Source: Rhizophlyctis rosea
Lineage: Eukaryota; Chytridiomycota; Chytridiomycetes; Rhizophlyctidales; Rhizophlyctidaceae
Length of the DNA stretch: 64,000 nucleotides
Assembly (NCBI GenBank): GCA_027596075.1
Contig: JADGJC010000062.1
Span: 103,576-167,575, forward strand
Reading direction: 5' to 3'
The notes beneath the pieces were generated by a model. That model saw only the letters and a program-made list of their open reading frames with translations, was not told where the DNA came from and did not search any database. Both the position numbers and the translations under genes were made by a program. Shown here one piece after another: positions 21,996-32,837 of the stretch; position 1 is the first letter of the stretch, and every line of letters starts with the position of its first letter.

Positions 21996-23164
21996 TTTTG
22001 ATGTGATTTTAGGGTGGGAAGAGCGGGGATGGGGGATTTTGGGGGGGAGGGTGACGGAAATCTGGAGCGGAAGGGGTGTTTATTTACGACAAAGGTACCT
22101 GGACAAAGCGAGAGTTAAGAAAATGAGTATGTTTGAAGCCTTATCTATGTTCCCACGCAATTACGATTCGCATCTCTTTCCCACGCTTTACCTGCTCTTT
22201 GCCGTGCGCTCCTTCACACAAATGGTATTCAAATAAAAAGGTAAATACAATATGTACAGTATACCCTGACCCTCCACTAGGTAGTTCAGTCAGCACCGTA
22301 AATGCCGACTTTCCCACGGTGAGAATGGATGTGGTTGAGGGAAGATGGAGTGACGAAACGAAGTGTAAGGGAAGAAGCAAGAAACTTTCATGCAACAACA
22401 AGTAAGTAAGTAGGGTCCCCTCTTCTATTCTTCCATCACACACTTCACATTTTGCATTTTGTTCTGTCCATTGAAATTCATCTTGACCGCCCCCTTGTTT
22501 CGGGCCCGACGGATCGGGCGCGAATGTTGAAGAGCAAATGCAATGGGGATTGGTGGCGTGCGGCGGTGTAACATATTCAGGCCATGCGTGTAACATACAC
22601 CCAGCCTTGTGTTCACTCCCAGCGTTCGCTCATGTCTGCGCCCTGTTTCTTGAAATGCTCAAATTGGGGTGTGCTATTTTTAGTCACATTGCATTATTCA
22701 TCATTCATGCATGACGCGTCGTGAACTTTGTCAAGTAAACAAACCACACTCTTTTCGCATCCGATTCATCGTAGCGTGATCGCAATTCGATTAGGGACGG
22801 GGAAAGTGCAGGAGTGCAGTCTTCTGGATTCCCAATATTTGAAATTTTGGCCATCGTCAGACTATCAGAGGAAACTCGGCTGATGGTACCAGGAAGAACT
22901 TTGCAACATACATCTACTAGGCGATAGATCATCTCGTTCCGCTGCATTTGGGCGTCATGATATAAAGAATTCCCCCTTGATCTTTCCCATCCGCCATTTT
23001 GCATGATACCTATCTGATCAGAGAACAACTAGCCAAATTACACTTGCACCCACAACAATCCGTATTGATGGAGATTCCAAATACATGACAACGTCACACA
23101 CTGGGTATTGGGATGGCCGTCTGAGTTACTCCCTACTCAACCGGAGCTATTGGCATCTCATGGT
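21996..23164. other. Intergenic, chitin synthase promoter side
   Basis: Several minus-strand frames of 60-150 codons overlap at 22141-22616, but none has a domain or consistent protein character. The region probably carries the chitin synthase promoter. No RNA gene seen. Confidence 0.45.
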
Positions 23165-23453
23165 TTACTCACAGGCACTCCCTGATTCAGGCGCATGTGC
23201 AATATCATCCTTGCTGGCTTTGTTAAGTGTGTCCTGGCCCTTGGATTGCTCGTGGTGGCGCGAATGAGATGCAGAGTGGGTGCCGCCAACAGTGTCGCCG
23301 CTGGAGCGGGCTCCGGAATCGGCAGAGTCTGTGTATGTGGAAGGGTCAGCATTGTACTGTCAGTCGTGGTCAGGTGTGAAAAGAGCAAAATATCTTACAG
23401 TTCGCGGCCTCTGGAGCGTTGTCAATGGAGTCCTTGTTTGAAGAGGAAGACAT
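23165..23453 (-). CDS. Small hydrophilic protein, 72 aa, two exons
   Basis: ATG at 23453 opens a 55-base exon (23399-23453). After a 70-base intron (23329-23398, GTAAGA...ACAG) a second exon runs from 23328 to the TAA at 23165-23167. The product is 72 aa, very rich in Ser, Asp, Glu, His, Gly and Ala, with no hydrophobic core, resembling small stress-related or intrinsically disordered fungal proteins. I do not recognise a family. The stop codon overlaps a strong donor-like sequence (CCT GTGAGTAA), so the last exon could instead splice on and the true protein be longer. The N-terminus is serine-rich (MSSSSNKDS). Confidence 0.55.
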
Positions 23454-23948
23454 GGTATTTCAGCGATAAGGTGAACTGGTGTGGTAAATGGGACGTCTTT
23501 TGTTGTGGGCGGATAGTTGTATATATGAACAGTGGGCTATGGCAGTTGGATTGCTTTTATATGCTTTCAACTGGCCGCTGTATAGATTGATGATGCGATA
23601 GTACCGTCGGTGAGCGGGACAAGGTGTCTGCCGCATGATCAGGGAAGTGACGTTCATACGAGTTCATAGTGGGGAATCTGGGGATTTGTGAGAGGAACGC
23701 GCTTCCACACACAAGCCACCTCCAGACCCTCGCGTTGGACCGAGTGCACCGGCAAATCGCGCAGCCCTGCAAAATCGTGCTAAAAAACAAGGGGCCCTTG
23801 AAAGCTACGGGCGTTGAATACTAGCGCAACATACCGACAAGTGTCCAATCCACACTTCGAAGTACCTATTGGTTTTAATCGGCCTTTGGGAATATCTCAC
23901 CCGTGCGGATGGCCAATCCTTTTTTGCGCACTCACAAAAAACCGTTAT

Positions 23949-24340
23949 GTCAAGCGAGCTGCTATGTGAAGCCATAAGCCGTACCCTGGCAGAAGCCCCA
24001 GACGGCAACACCAAAATGACCCTCCTCAAAACGCTCCCCCACCGTGAAGACCCGCTCCGCTCCCAGCTCTGTCAAGTGGTTGTTTCAACTACCGATATTG
24101 CATCAATTAGCCGTAGGTGTTGAAGCATGCTTGGCCTTTGTTAAACATCATGACTTCTTACTGTTGTCACCTGAACTAGAACTCGCTGCTTGTATACTTC
24201 CAAGTATCGCCAAGGTGCCTGGGCGGGCAACTACTGTCAATCAGTCTCGAAGAACTACGGCACCCTCTCCCTCAGCTGCATCTGGCAATATGGGCGATGA
24301 ACGAGGTCGAAGTAGCCCCCCTCCCGCCTATCAGCCCTAA
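23949..24340 (+). pseudogene. Hypothetical helical protein, apparently frameshifted
   Basis: ATG at 23949 opens a protein-like frame (SELLCEAISRTLAEAPDG, then TLLKTLPHREDPLRSQL). Near 24072 the coding character passes to another frame. That frame continues as an amphipathic helical segment (WLFQLPILHQLAVGVEACLA, then SPELELAACILPSIAK) and ends in a Ser/Pro-rich tail at TAA 24338-24340. Dropping one G near 24072 would join the two into one frame of about 130 codons. No intron of reasonable size explains the change. It is either a sequencing indel or a decayed gene. No known domain. Confidence 0.35.
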
Positions 24341-26943
24341 CGAAGTCTCACCAATCTTGCCCTTGACCGAAGAGCTGAACTCACTGACTTCCAATGCTAC
24401 TTATTAACATTCGTGGTCGCAAGCTGCTTTTCAAGAATGTATATCCTGGGTCTTTGGCAACTGTCTGATGCAGATATCGGAATAAGGATTGTGTTTCCAG
24501 ATACACACTCTCACAATGAAAGACGCACTCGTAATATCATTTTTTCCGCGTCATCTCCTAGCTGCACCTGCGTGATTCCCAAACAAAAAGGAAATTTGCT
24601 CCGCCAAGTTGGCACACTGGATGTGTGAGCGATACTTGGGTCTCGTATATGCTCACACTTGTTTGGACTTTCTGATCAGAAAACAATAGTTCGCGGTTCT
24701 GACCATCACTGGTGCTTGAGCAGAATTTACCTCTCTATGCTAATGTATTCGAACACGTTTCGACAAATCATTTTATCCTCAAACGTTTTCTCACGCTGGG
24801 CCACGATAATGATTCTCCATCCACCAAGTTTCGGCATGCCTTCTAATGACAAGTCGAAAAAGAGAATGGATTTCGACGACTGGAATCGTCCTCCGCGAGG
24901 CCTTTTGTAACTTTGTAAGAGGACCCATCTGCTGTAGGGTTCATTCGGAGATGGTGCGAAACTGAGTGAGATGTACAGACAAGAGTATTTTAGGCGGAAT
25001 TTGTCAGATGTGGGATCAAGACATCCATTTCAACAATCGATTGATACTCATGGCGTCTCACACAACAGCAAAAGGCGAAATGAGATCCAAGGCACAGCTG
25101 ACAGGACCAGCACATGATTTTTTTGCCGGATACATCGGTTCATGCCCGGCACCGCTGTTCATTAGTCCAATCAGCCGTTTCGCCAGTGGTTCCCTCTGGG
25201 TTTTCGGGGGAAAGACCGTGAAGTCCCCCACTCACTGATCGCACGTTTCGACTGCTTTACTAACGAAGAGCCAACGAAAAAAGTTCATTACAGAATGCGG
25301 AAACGAATGGGACCATCCCAAGTGACAAATCTATGGATGCCATCAAAATCCGGTGATTCCAAGTTGACTGGAACGCCTACCACAGCCAAGGTCGCACGCA
25401 AACTTCACCGTCAAGGACTGTCGTATTTACAAAGTGATATGGATGATATACACAATGGGTTTTGCTATCCTTGATGCGTGAGGAGTCAGTATGCCCCCAA
25501 CGTGAGATGCAAGTTCGCTGCCTCTTGGTCTTTTTGATGGCAGCATGTTACCTTTCACCAAACATGTATTCACTTGTATTCGGTCTATCATTGGGTGTTG
25601 ATGTCAGTGCGCATGTAAAGCTCAGGTACCATACAGCCATTGTGTACCTCGAACGGCGGAAATTTGAAAGAGCGAAAAAAGACATCTACCGTCGGGAAAA
25701 ACACGTCATCGTCTCCCACCCTCTACCGGAGCATGACGGCTCTTGAACAGCGCGAACCCTCTGAGTACGACGTAGGAACTTTGGCGGTAAAGGCAGAATA
25801 CGAATGTAAGCCGACGTTTGAACATTGCTTCAATGGCTGGTGACGGGTCTGGACGGGGTCTTTCGGGTGATGACGGGAGGAGGTATCGGGATGTGAGTAA
25901 AAATGTTTGTTTATTGTGTGATGGAGTCTGGGGAGGACGGTTAAGTTAAAGGGATGTTGGGGTTTTTGCGGAGATGGGTGTGCTAAATATAGGCTGGGGG
26001 AAGAGGTCGGGAATGAGAATGTTCCAAAACCGGAGATGAACGCTTCAAGCTGGTCTCGGCCCGTTAGGGTCATGTAAATAAATACCAGCCACGTTGGGTA
26101 CATTAGCATTCCGCACCGTCAAGGACCCGCGCGTCCTTCCCCTCCTTCCCACTGGTGTTGCGCGCATGGGGGGTGTGCATGTCTCAGGTATGTTAATGCG
26201 ATATTCCAAAAGAACGAAAGTCGTTGGTTGTCCGAGTTGAGCCGGTGGTACCAGGTGTCCGGATGGGTTCGATAGTAGGGAATTGGAATTCAGCTGAATT
26301 CGTTCAGCGGTTTGGAAGTGTCAACGACGCTGCACAGGTTTTGCATGGCATATCCCTCCTTGCACATTGAAGCATAGTTTGCTAAGCTTTTTTTGCCTCG
26401 CATGAAAATGTTGAAAGATATCTCGATAACATAATGCCCGCCTTCACTGGCACACAATGCACCAGAGGAGGAGAAACCTCAACCGGGAATTGGGAACAGT
26501 GAATCATGAGACAGCGAAGGCATCATGAGACCCGTATGATGTGGTCACTTGAGGTGCATTTGGGGTTTGCCAAGAAGTGTTTGTCTTTTTTTGCGTCAGA
26601 ACCGTCCTGCGTTCATCTCCAGGATCGGAACATGGAATTACTCGGGCTGGATGCGGTAACATCGATGGACCGGCATTACTTCGAAAGGTTTTGTGTTGAG
26701 TGTTTCCAACATTTGAGGTTGCGTCTTCCTGTCGCCCGCAATTTCAAGGAATAAGTGCGAACGCGGAGCACTCCACTGGGGCGCCCCCAAACCTTGTCTT
26801 GCTCCTGTCCTTCATTTGTCCGACCCCTCAAAAGCGTCAAAAAGCAAACCCCTTCAAGAAGTCAATAGATTTACAGGTTCCTCTCACCGCCAAATTATAT
26901 CAGACGAAGAATTCTGAGAACAAACTTACACCAAAATCAAACC
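24341..26943. other. Intergenic, gene-poor
   Basis: About 2.6 kb with only short scattered frames. The longest, a 128-codon minus-strand frame at 25723-26109 and plus-strand frames at 25462 and 26506, have no recognisable domain. No RNA gene or clear repeat seen. Confidence 0.4.
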
Positions 26944-27595
26944 ATGGACTTCCTCACCGCCATCAAAACCTGTCTAGGCAGCACCTCCCTCCGCAAAACC
27001 CCACCATCTCAATTCACCACCAACTCCCAAAAGAAAGACCACCCAACAAACTCACCCACCGAAATCGAAACCGCCACCACCTTCCTAAACCTCCTCCTAA
27101 CCGCCGCAAAACCCACCCGCCTCCTCCAATGCAAACTCCAAGAGACACAATCGGCACCCAATCCTGGACCGACTCCCTTGCCCGTAAAATCCTCGACGGC
27201 GTTATCGATGTTATTCAGAATGGACGTGAACAAGTGGGACCCGCTATGACTATGGCCTTGGAAAAAGCGAAGGAGGCTGCCAACGCTTTGTTTACCTTCA
27301 CAAAGGAACATCCGGAAGTGGTTGTGGGACTTTTGGTTATTGTTGCTGTTGGGGTTTTGGTTTGTTTGATGGCGCCGTGGATTGTTGAGGTTTTGGGGTT
27401 TGCGGAATTGGGACCGGTTGAAGGTATGTTTTGCATGTTTTCTTTGGTATGCATCAAGACGTTTTAGCTGATAACTGTTGATTTGCAGGGTCGTTTGCTG
27501 CTTGGTGGGAATCCCTCTATGGGGGTTCCATTCCGAGGGGGCCGTTGATCTCTTACTTGCAGCGGCTTGGGATGGTGTGGGGAAAGGGACTTTGA
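26944..27595 (+). CDS. IFI6/IFI27-like (interferon-induced 6-16 family) membrane protein
   Basis: The family comprises small hydrophobic proteins of mitochondrial or ER membranes; fungi have many uncharacterised members. The secure part starts in the frame containing ATG 27129. Exon 27129-27423 is followed by a 65-base intron (27424-27488, GTATGT...GCAG) and exon 27489-27595, giving at least 133 aa. It has an amphipathic helix (ILDGVIDVIQNGREQVGPAM), a membrane segment (EVVVGLLVIVAVGVLVCLMA), PWIVEVLGFAELGPVEG, and the family's closing motif GSFAAWWESLYGG...YLQRLGMVWG. A better start context (ACCATGG) is at 26944, whose frame encodes a plausible N-terminal 60 residues before it goes out of phase near 27140. 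The missing single base there may be a sequencing error, so I place the gene start at 26944 with reservation. Confidence 0.8.
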
Positions 27596-28311
27596 GGCAG
27601 GCTGTAATGATAGTGCCATAGGCGTCGCAATTCACTGACTGGTGTGTCAGATCTTTTTTTGGACAGTCTGAATGGGGGACAGGACTTTGTTGAATACACT
27701 GGGATGTGGAGACAGCATTCATGTCTGGTCCAAAAGGTTGAACACTCTCTGTTTTCAATCAGCCTCAAGACCAGAATGAGTTTCTCGACATGCGATTTCT
27801 TTTTGCCCCTGATAGGTCTCTAATATTCGCATGCGGTTTTCATCCAATTGTCATGTTGTGGGGAATCAACTGTACCTTTACACCACTTCTGTCTGGTCAG
27901 AATGGGCGGAGTGGAAAAGATGTAAATACTCATCCGGCGCCTGCAACCTGTCAAAAAGGAAGAGATGAGCTCTCTGGCCAAACTCTCGGAGGAAGTCGAC
28001 GGTTCGACTTTTCGAATGTTTCTTGGTTCGCTGGTTTCAACCTTTGTGCCACATGCAGTTGCTGCTACACAAATGGAACACCATGTGTTCGGGAATGGAA
28101 CACAAACCGGAACACAAACTTCCACTCAAAGGACGCGCCAACCGCCCACTGAACCGCGCAGCAGCTCACCCTTCCACCCACTTTCCATCTTCTCCTCTCC
28201 TCATCTTGTCTACTTTGCCCGCGACGCCTTTTCCAATTACATAGGCTTCTCATCCCATTATATTCAACCTTCTGTGATAGTATATACGCAACAGATTGAA
28301 GATCGCCGCGC
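27596..28311. other. Intergenic
   Basis: Short frames occur on both strands without domains. The stretch separates two plus-strand genes and likely holds the terminator of the first and the promoter of the second. Confidence 0.4.
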
Positions 28312-29164
28312 ATGAAGCTGACATTCAAGACCCTTGAGCAAAGAACGTTTCGACTGGATGTGGATTTGGATCAGAAGGTCGGACTTCTCCCGTCATGCAC
28401 TTCATGTTGCTGTCGTGTATTTTTTTCTGCTAACAGCAGATGTTTGGTTTTAGGTCTTGGAGATCAAATGGCTGATTGAAGTGTTCGAGGGGTTCCCGAC
28501 TGGGGCTCAAAAGCTCATCCATCGTGGTGGGTTTGATTGGCGCGTGGGGTCGGCGCAGCTAAAACTGAGGTGCTGGTTGACGTCCAGGAAAGATTCTGGA
28601 TGACGCGTTGTCAGTGAGGTCCTACAACATCACTGAAAGCGATTTCATTGTTGTTTTTGTTACCAAAGTCATTATTGACCCTGGGGTTTTCCATATCTCG
28701 CGTTTTGCTGACATAAATCGTAGGACGCTGACACTACTGCCACGGCCGTCAATCCTCCAGGTCCAGCCGCTATTGCAGGGGGGAATGCGCCTCAGAAGCG
28801 GCCGTCGATCAGAGTTACAGCTATTGACCCTGATCCTTTACCTGAACGAAAGCCATCCATTGGAGTTGCCGCCATTGATCCGGATCCGGTCCAATCCACT
28901 GATGGCGACGCTCCCAGGCGGGAACCTTCCATTAGAGTGACCGCCATTGATCCAGATCCGGTCCCATCCACTGAGGACGATGCTCCCAGGTTGCAACCCT
29001 CCATTAGAATACCCGCCATTGATCCGGACCCAAAAGAGAATAGTGCTACACCACTGAAGAAGCCGCCATCTATCAGAGTTAGAGCAATCGATCCAGACCC
29101 TGTGCCGCCAACAGATCAGTTCTCGAGCAAACGACCGCCATCGATTCGTGTTGAGGGCTGTTGA
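28312..29164 (+). CDS. Rad23-type ubiquitin-like domain fused to PSIRV-x-AIDPDP repeats
   Basis: Exons 28312-28377, 28454-28526, 28588-28667 and 28724-29164 give 219 aa with consistent phases, though three donors are weak (GTCGGA, GTGGGT, GTCATT). Residues 1-73 are a ubiquitin-like domain closest in pattern to the Rad23 N-terminus: MKLTFKTLEQRTF, GFPTGAQKLIHRGKIL, SVRSYNITESDFIVVFVTK. Rad23 would continue with UBA and XPC-binding domains. Here it continues with at least five copies of PSIRV-x-AIDPDP, separated by 8-14 residues rich in Pro, Thr, Asp and Arg. A sixth copy sits across a +1 frameshift: one extra G in GAGGGCTG near 29155 brings a stop at 29162-29164. Without it the frame would continue through AVDPDPEQPE to about 29405. 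I know no family with this repeat. The function may involve the proteasome or ubiquitin receptors, judging only from the domain. Confidence 0.7.
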
Positions 29165-30098
29165 CCCTGACCCAGAACAGCCCGAGTCGGCCTCGGAACC
29201 GGCCGAAAAGCGATCGTCTCCTGGTTTTGGCGGGTTCTTCTTTTATGCTCCTCTGCTCTATCGTGCTCTTCTATGTCCTATCGTAAAAGTATTGCAGTTG
29301 TATCACTCGAATCCGACGTTCGTGGATAAGACATTACAACCTCCCGGGCAGTTCGTCATCTTTGTATTGTTATGTATGCTGGAGGGTGTCGCTATTGTGA
29401 GGTAATGTGCAATGCCCCTTGAAATGTGGTGCATCGAACCATATTTGGTATCAAGAGCCACATTCACTTTTTTGCGTCCATCCAGATCCGTTACAACATG
29501 GTACTTCTGCTGCAAGCGAGTCCAGTCAGCGAAAGAGGTTGCGATGGAGAAATCATGGCTGGAGCGCACGCGGATAGCGCTTCAAAAATGGCATGAGGAA
29601 GATACGAGTTGGGGTGGGCGCTTCTCTGTTAGCGTGCTTTAGCCTGCTTCCGGCCGAACACTTATCCTTTTCGATTGGCAGGACGTGATGAGGCTACCAT
29701 ATACAATAACGAGGTCCGCACCACATTGATATTTACGTGGATTCTTGATTTCCCAGGTACATGTGGTTGCTCTTGTTCACAAGATGACGGGGCCGTTTGA
29801 TTGATGCCATGGTGTAGATTTGACGATCAGCGGGGTAAACGCAGTGCGAAACGGCGATACATTGCTTGGAGCGCTGATTACTTGGATTTTTTCTTTGTTG
29901 ATGGGTTGTTGGAGCAATGGATTGGTAATACTAGTGCCAATTGGTTTGATATCATGCACCCCGGGCTGCCGGAAAGCAATTTCTTTGACGTCAGCTCTTC
30001 ACCCGCTTCTTGTAGGTTGGAATGGCAGCATTGTATGAGGAATGATCAACTAACGAAGGAGGCACATTTTCAGCTACAGCAAAGCTCCCCGCAAGGCG
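29165..30098. other. Tail of the disrupted repeat gene and unassigned sequence
   Basis: From 29165 to about 29405 the sequence continues the preceding gene in another frame (Pro/Glu/Ala/Ser-rich, then hydrophobic), ending at TAA. From 29406 to 30098 frames are open on both strands (for example 29801-30175 plus and 29303-29569 minus), but none is convincing. This interval should also contain the promoter of the seven-helix gene that starts at 30099. Confidence 0.4.
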
Positions 30099-32085
30099 AT
30101 GTATCGCTCTATACTCACTGGCTTCTTATTCGTTGCTCTTCCCGTAGGTGTTATGTGTTGACTCTAGGTACCTGAAATGTGGCTCATCCCACTCATAACA
30201 GCTGTACACTATCCTTATCGTTGGGCTGACCTACCGTCCGATGGAACATACCTTACCTTACATGCACGCGGCGGACCTGGAGCAACAGATCAATTCTGCT
30301 CAGGTGACTAAAGTACTCCCTTCTTTGGATGAAGTGGCACAAGTTGACGATATGAAATTTGCAGCAACTGACGTCCCTGCTGGCGAGCAATACAACCACG
30401 GACCCGCTAGGCCTTTTCAACAGCAGCTCCGCGATCAACACTGCCAGTTTCTTGAACACAGATGGATTTCTGACCATTCCTATGCCACATCCAACTGTGC
30501 CGAAAGTCCCTACGTTTGATCCGCCTAGCGTACCGAAAGGCCCTACATTTGATCCGCCTAGCATGCCGAAAGTTGGTGGGGATGATGGGTCCTTTGGTAG
30601 CGGGGGACGGTCCGGAGGTGGAGACGATGTCAGAGGGGGCGGGGTGGACGCAACGGGCTCAGGCATATCAGATACCCATCCGTTAGGACATGATCCATCC
30701 CTTTCACCGCCTTCAAACGAGGGAACTACTCTCTCGGACGGATTCAAGAATCCACAACCTTGGCGGGGATATCCTTTCAGTATCGCGGACATGTTTCGGT
30801 CGCGTGTTGGCGGTAAATCACCTCTTCCGGGTATCGCGTCGAAAGACGTGGTGATAGTCAGAGTGGACTCGAGCGTGGCTGTTGATTCGGGAGGCGGGAC
30901 CGGAATGGCGGTCAAGACGTATTGGGATACGGAGATGGCGCTATTTTATGGACGGTTTGGGTGGGTTTTGGGAAGCGATTCTACGCAGGGTGGGAGTCCG
31001 CTTACGATTGAATCCGTTTTGAACGTCACCGTGCAAGATCAACAGCAGCAGAACAAGCAGCTTCTCAGATCCATCTCCCGGTCTGTGCGATTACCGTTCT
31101 TGATCATCATCATGGTGTTGAGTCTCTTTCTGTTCGTTATCAACGCCTATCGTTCCGCTCAGTCGTATTGGCGGTTGGAAGGCCGCTGGCCGCTTGATAG
31201 TGAGGACCTTGGTACACCACCGTACAAATCGATTCTGGCTTCTCTGAGAGTGGGGACTTGGTTTATGATCGTCACGTTCTTCATTGGCCTTGCCACTAAG
31301 TTTGCCTTTTTAAAAACTGCCCCGAAAGTGTGGGTGTGGTATCTGACAATTGCTCTGGCCGTGTATGCCGGACTTGCAACATGTTTTACGATTAGCATCA
31401 TTGGTACTTCCAAAAATGCGCTCCCTCGGGTAAGTGTTTTGGGAATTTTTGAAACAACTGGATGATTACTTTTTGACAGGACGCATTTGAAACTCTTTGC
31501 ACGCAGAGAGCGGCTGCTTCGGCTTTGATAACCATCTACTTGGCTAGTTGCATCTACTACCCGCCACCGAATCTCACGGTCAGCATGTCCGCCCTTACAA
31601 ATATTCTTGAGGGAGAGATTGGCTTGTATCTGATCAACACGTTGGTGCTCTTCCATCTAGCTTACCGTATCAGCATGTGAGTGCTTATTTTCAGTCAGTT
31701 TGGTGATTTGCGCACCCGTCAATGATTCCTAAATCGTGACGCTTCTTACCCTGCAGGCACCCTAAATTTCATGGTCCGGCGGGTACTCCTGTTACTCTCT
31801 GCAGCGCTCATATTGAGCTTTATCCCCGCAATCCTCTCGCTGTCCACGGCGGATACCGCAACGGCGGTCCCTCCTTCAATCTTCTATGCGTTCAACGCTC
31901 CAGTAGGGGGTTCGGTAGATGCTTCCAATAGCGCTATCATAGCCATTCAGCCACATCCGTATTGGTCCGCAGGCGCACCATTGTTGATGAACGCTGGGTT
32001 TGTGAAGTTTGTTACTGCTGCGACATGTGCGATTGTGGGGACGGTGGGCGTCCTTGTTAGGTTGGATAGAGTGGTCGAAGTTTAG
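30099..32085 (+). CDS. Secreted-ectodomain seven-helix membrane protein, receptor-like
   Basis: Five exons are inferred: 30099-30147, 30202-30303, 30411-31429, 31480-31666 and 31757-32085; phases agree and give 561 aa. Residues 1-17 form a signal peptide (MYRSILTGFLFVALPV). The ectodomain of about 290 residues has two near-identical VPK-[GV]-PTFDPPS units, then a Gly/Asp/Ser-rich stretch. Seven hydrophobic segments follow from about residue 300: LPFLIIIMVLSLFLFVI, TWFMIVTFFIGLATKFA, VWYLTIALAVYAGLATCF, ASALITIYLASCIYY, GLYLINTLVLFHLAYR, VLLLLSAALILSFIPAIL and FVKFVTAATCAIVGTVGVLV. An outside N-terminus with seven helices fits a G-protein-coupled-receptor topology, but I see no diagnostic GPCR motif. 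The N-terminal exons are less certain than the membrane part; the frame choice in exon 5 rests on the hydrophobic helices. Confidence 0.65.
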
Positions 32086-32635
32086 AAGCCAATAAGACTA
32101 GAGCACTAGTCCGCTGGCCGGATAATGGGAACTTCAAATCAACATTGTGCACAACATTGTCCCTTATCCGGAGTACATCGAAATTTTCGAAATTTCCGTG
32201 GCAAAAATATACGACATATTCGCACGGTCGGAACGGATAGTTAGGCTGTCCTCCTGACAGAGGGGCAACCTTGATAACTGTGGCGTAACAATGGGACACA
32301 CCTTGACACACACCACTCGCGCATTTCGTTAATGGGGTGATGTTCCCAAATCTGGCGGCATGAAAGATGTCACACTGGCAAAAGAGGTCTGATTCACTGC
32401 CAAGGTCGCGATGGAACATCTCACCCTGCCTGTGATCGGGACGCAGGACCATCGGTGACTAATAAATTTCCATTGAATACTTTTTGTTCGAGCTTTCACA
32501 AAATTTTTTAGGCGTTCATCACCCTCGCCATGGCCAAGACTTACTGTGTGCCTTGAATCCCAATGCATCCGCGACTCCAAACAATAGAACTTATTGCCTG
32601 ATACTCGTCCCTGAAGGACTTACTATTTGTTACGT

Positions 32636-32837
32636 GTGTAGCCTGCGCTTACCTGAGGTCATCCGTCAACAACGTGTGGGTACAATCCACTTGACTTTTG
32701 TGCGCGCATCAGTTGGAAAGTTTTGCCATCGGTTAGGCGTGTAGCCTGCGCTTACCTGAAGTCATCCGTCAACGACATATGGGTACAATCCACTTGAGTT
32801 TTGGGCGCGCATCAATTGGAAAGGGTTGCCATCGGTA
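32636..32837. repeat. Direct tandem duplication, period 103 bp
   Basis: Two copies start at 32636 and 32739 with GTGTAGCCTGCGCTTACCTG and end with GCCATCGGT(T)A. They are about 90 percent alike by eye, differing at scattered single bases. No coding frame runs through both copies. Confidence 0.9.

Noticed and set aside
30253..30915. 220-codon minus-strand frame
   Set aside because: Antisense of the ectodomain exon of the seven-helix gene.
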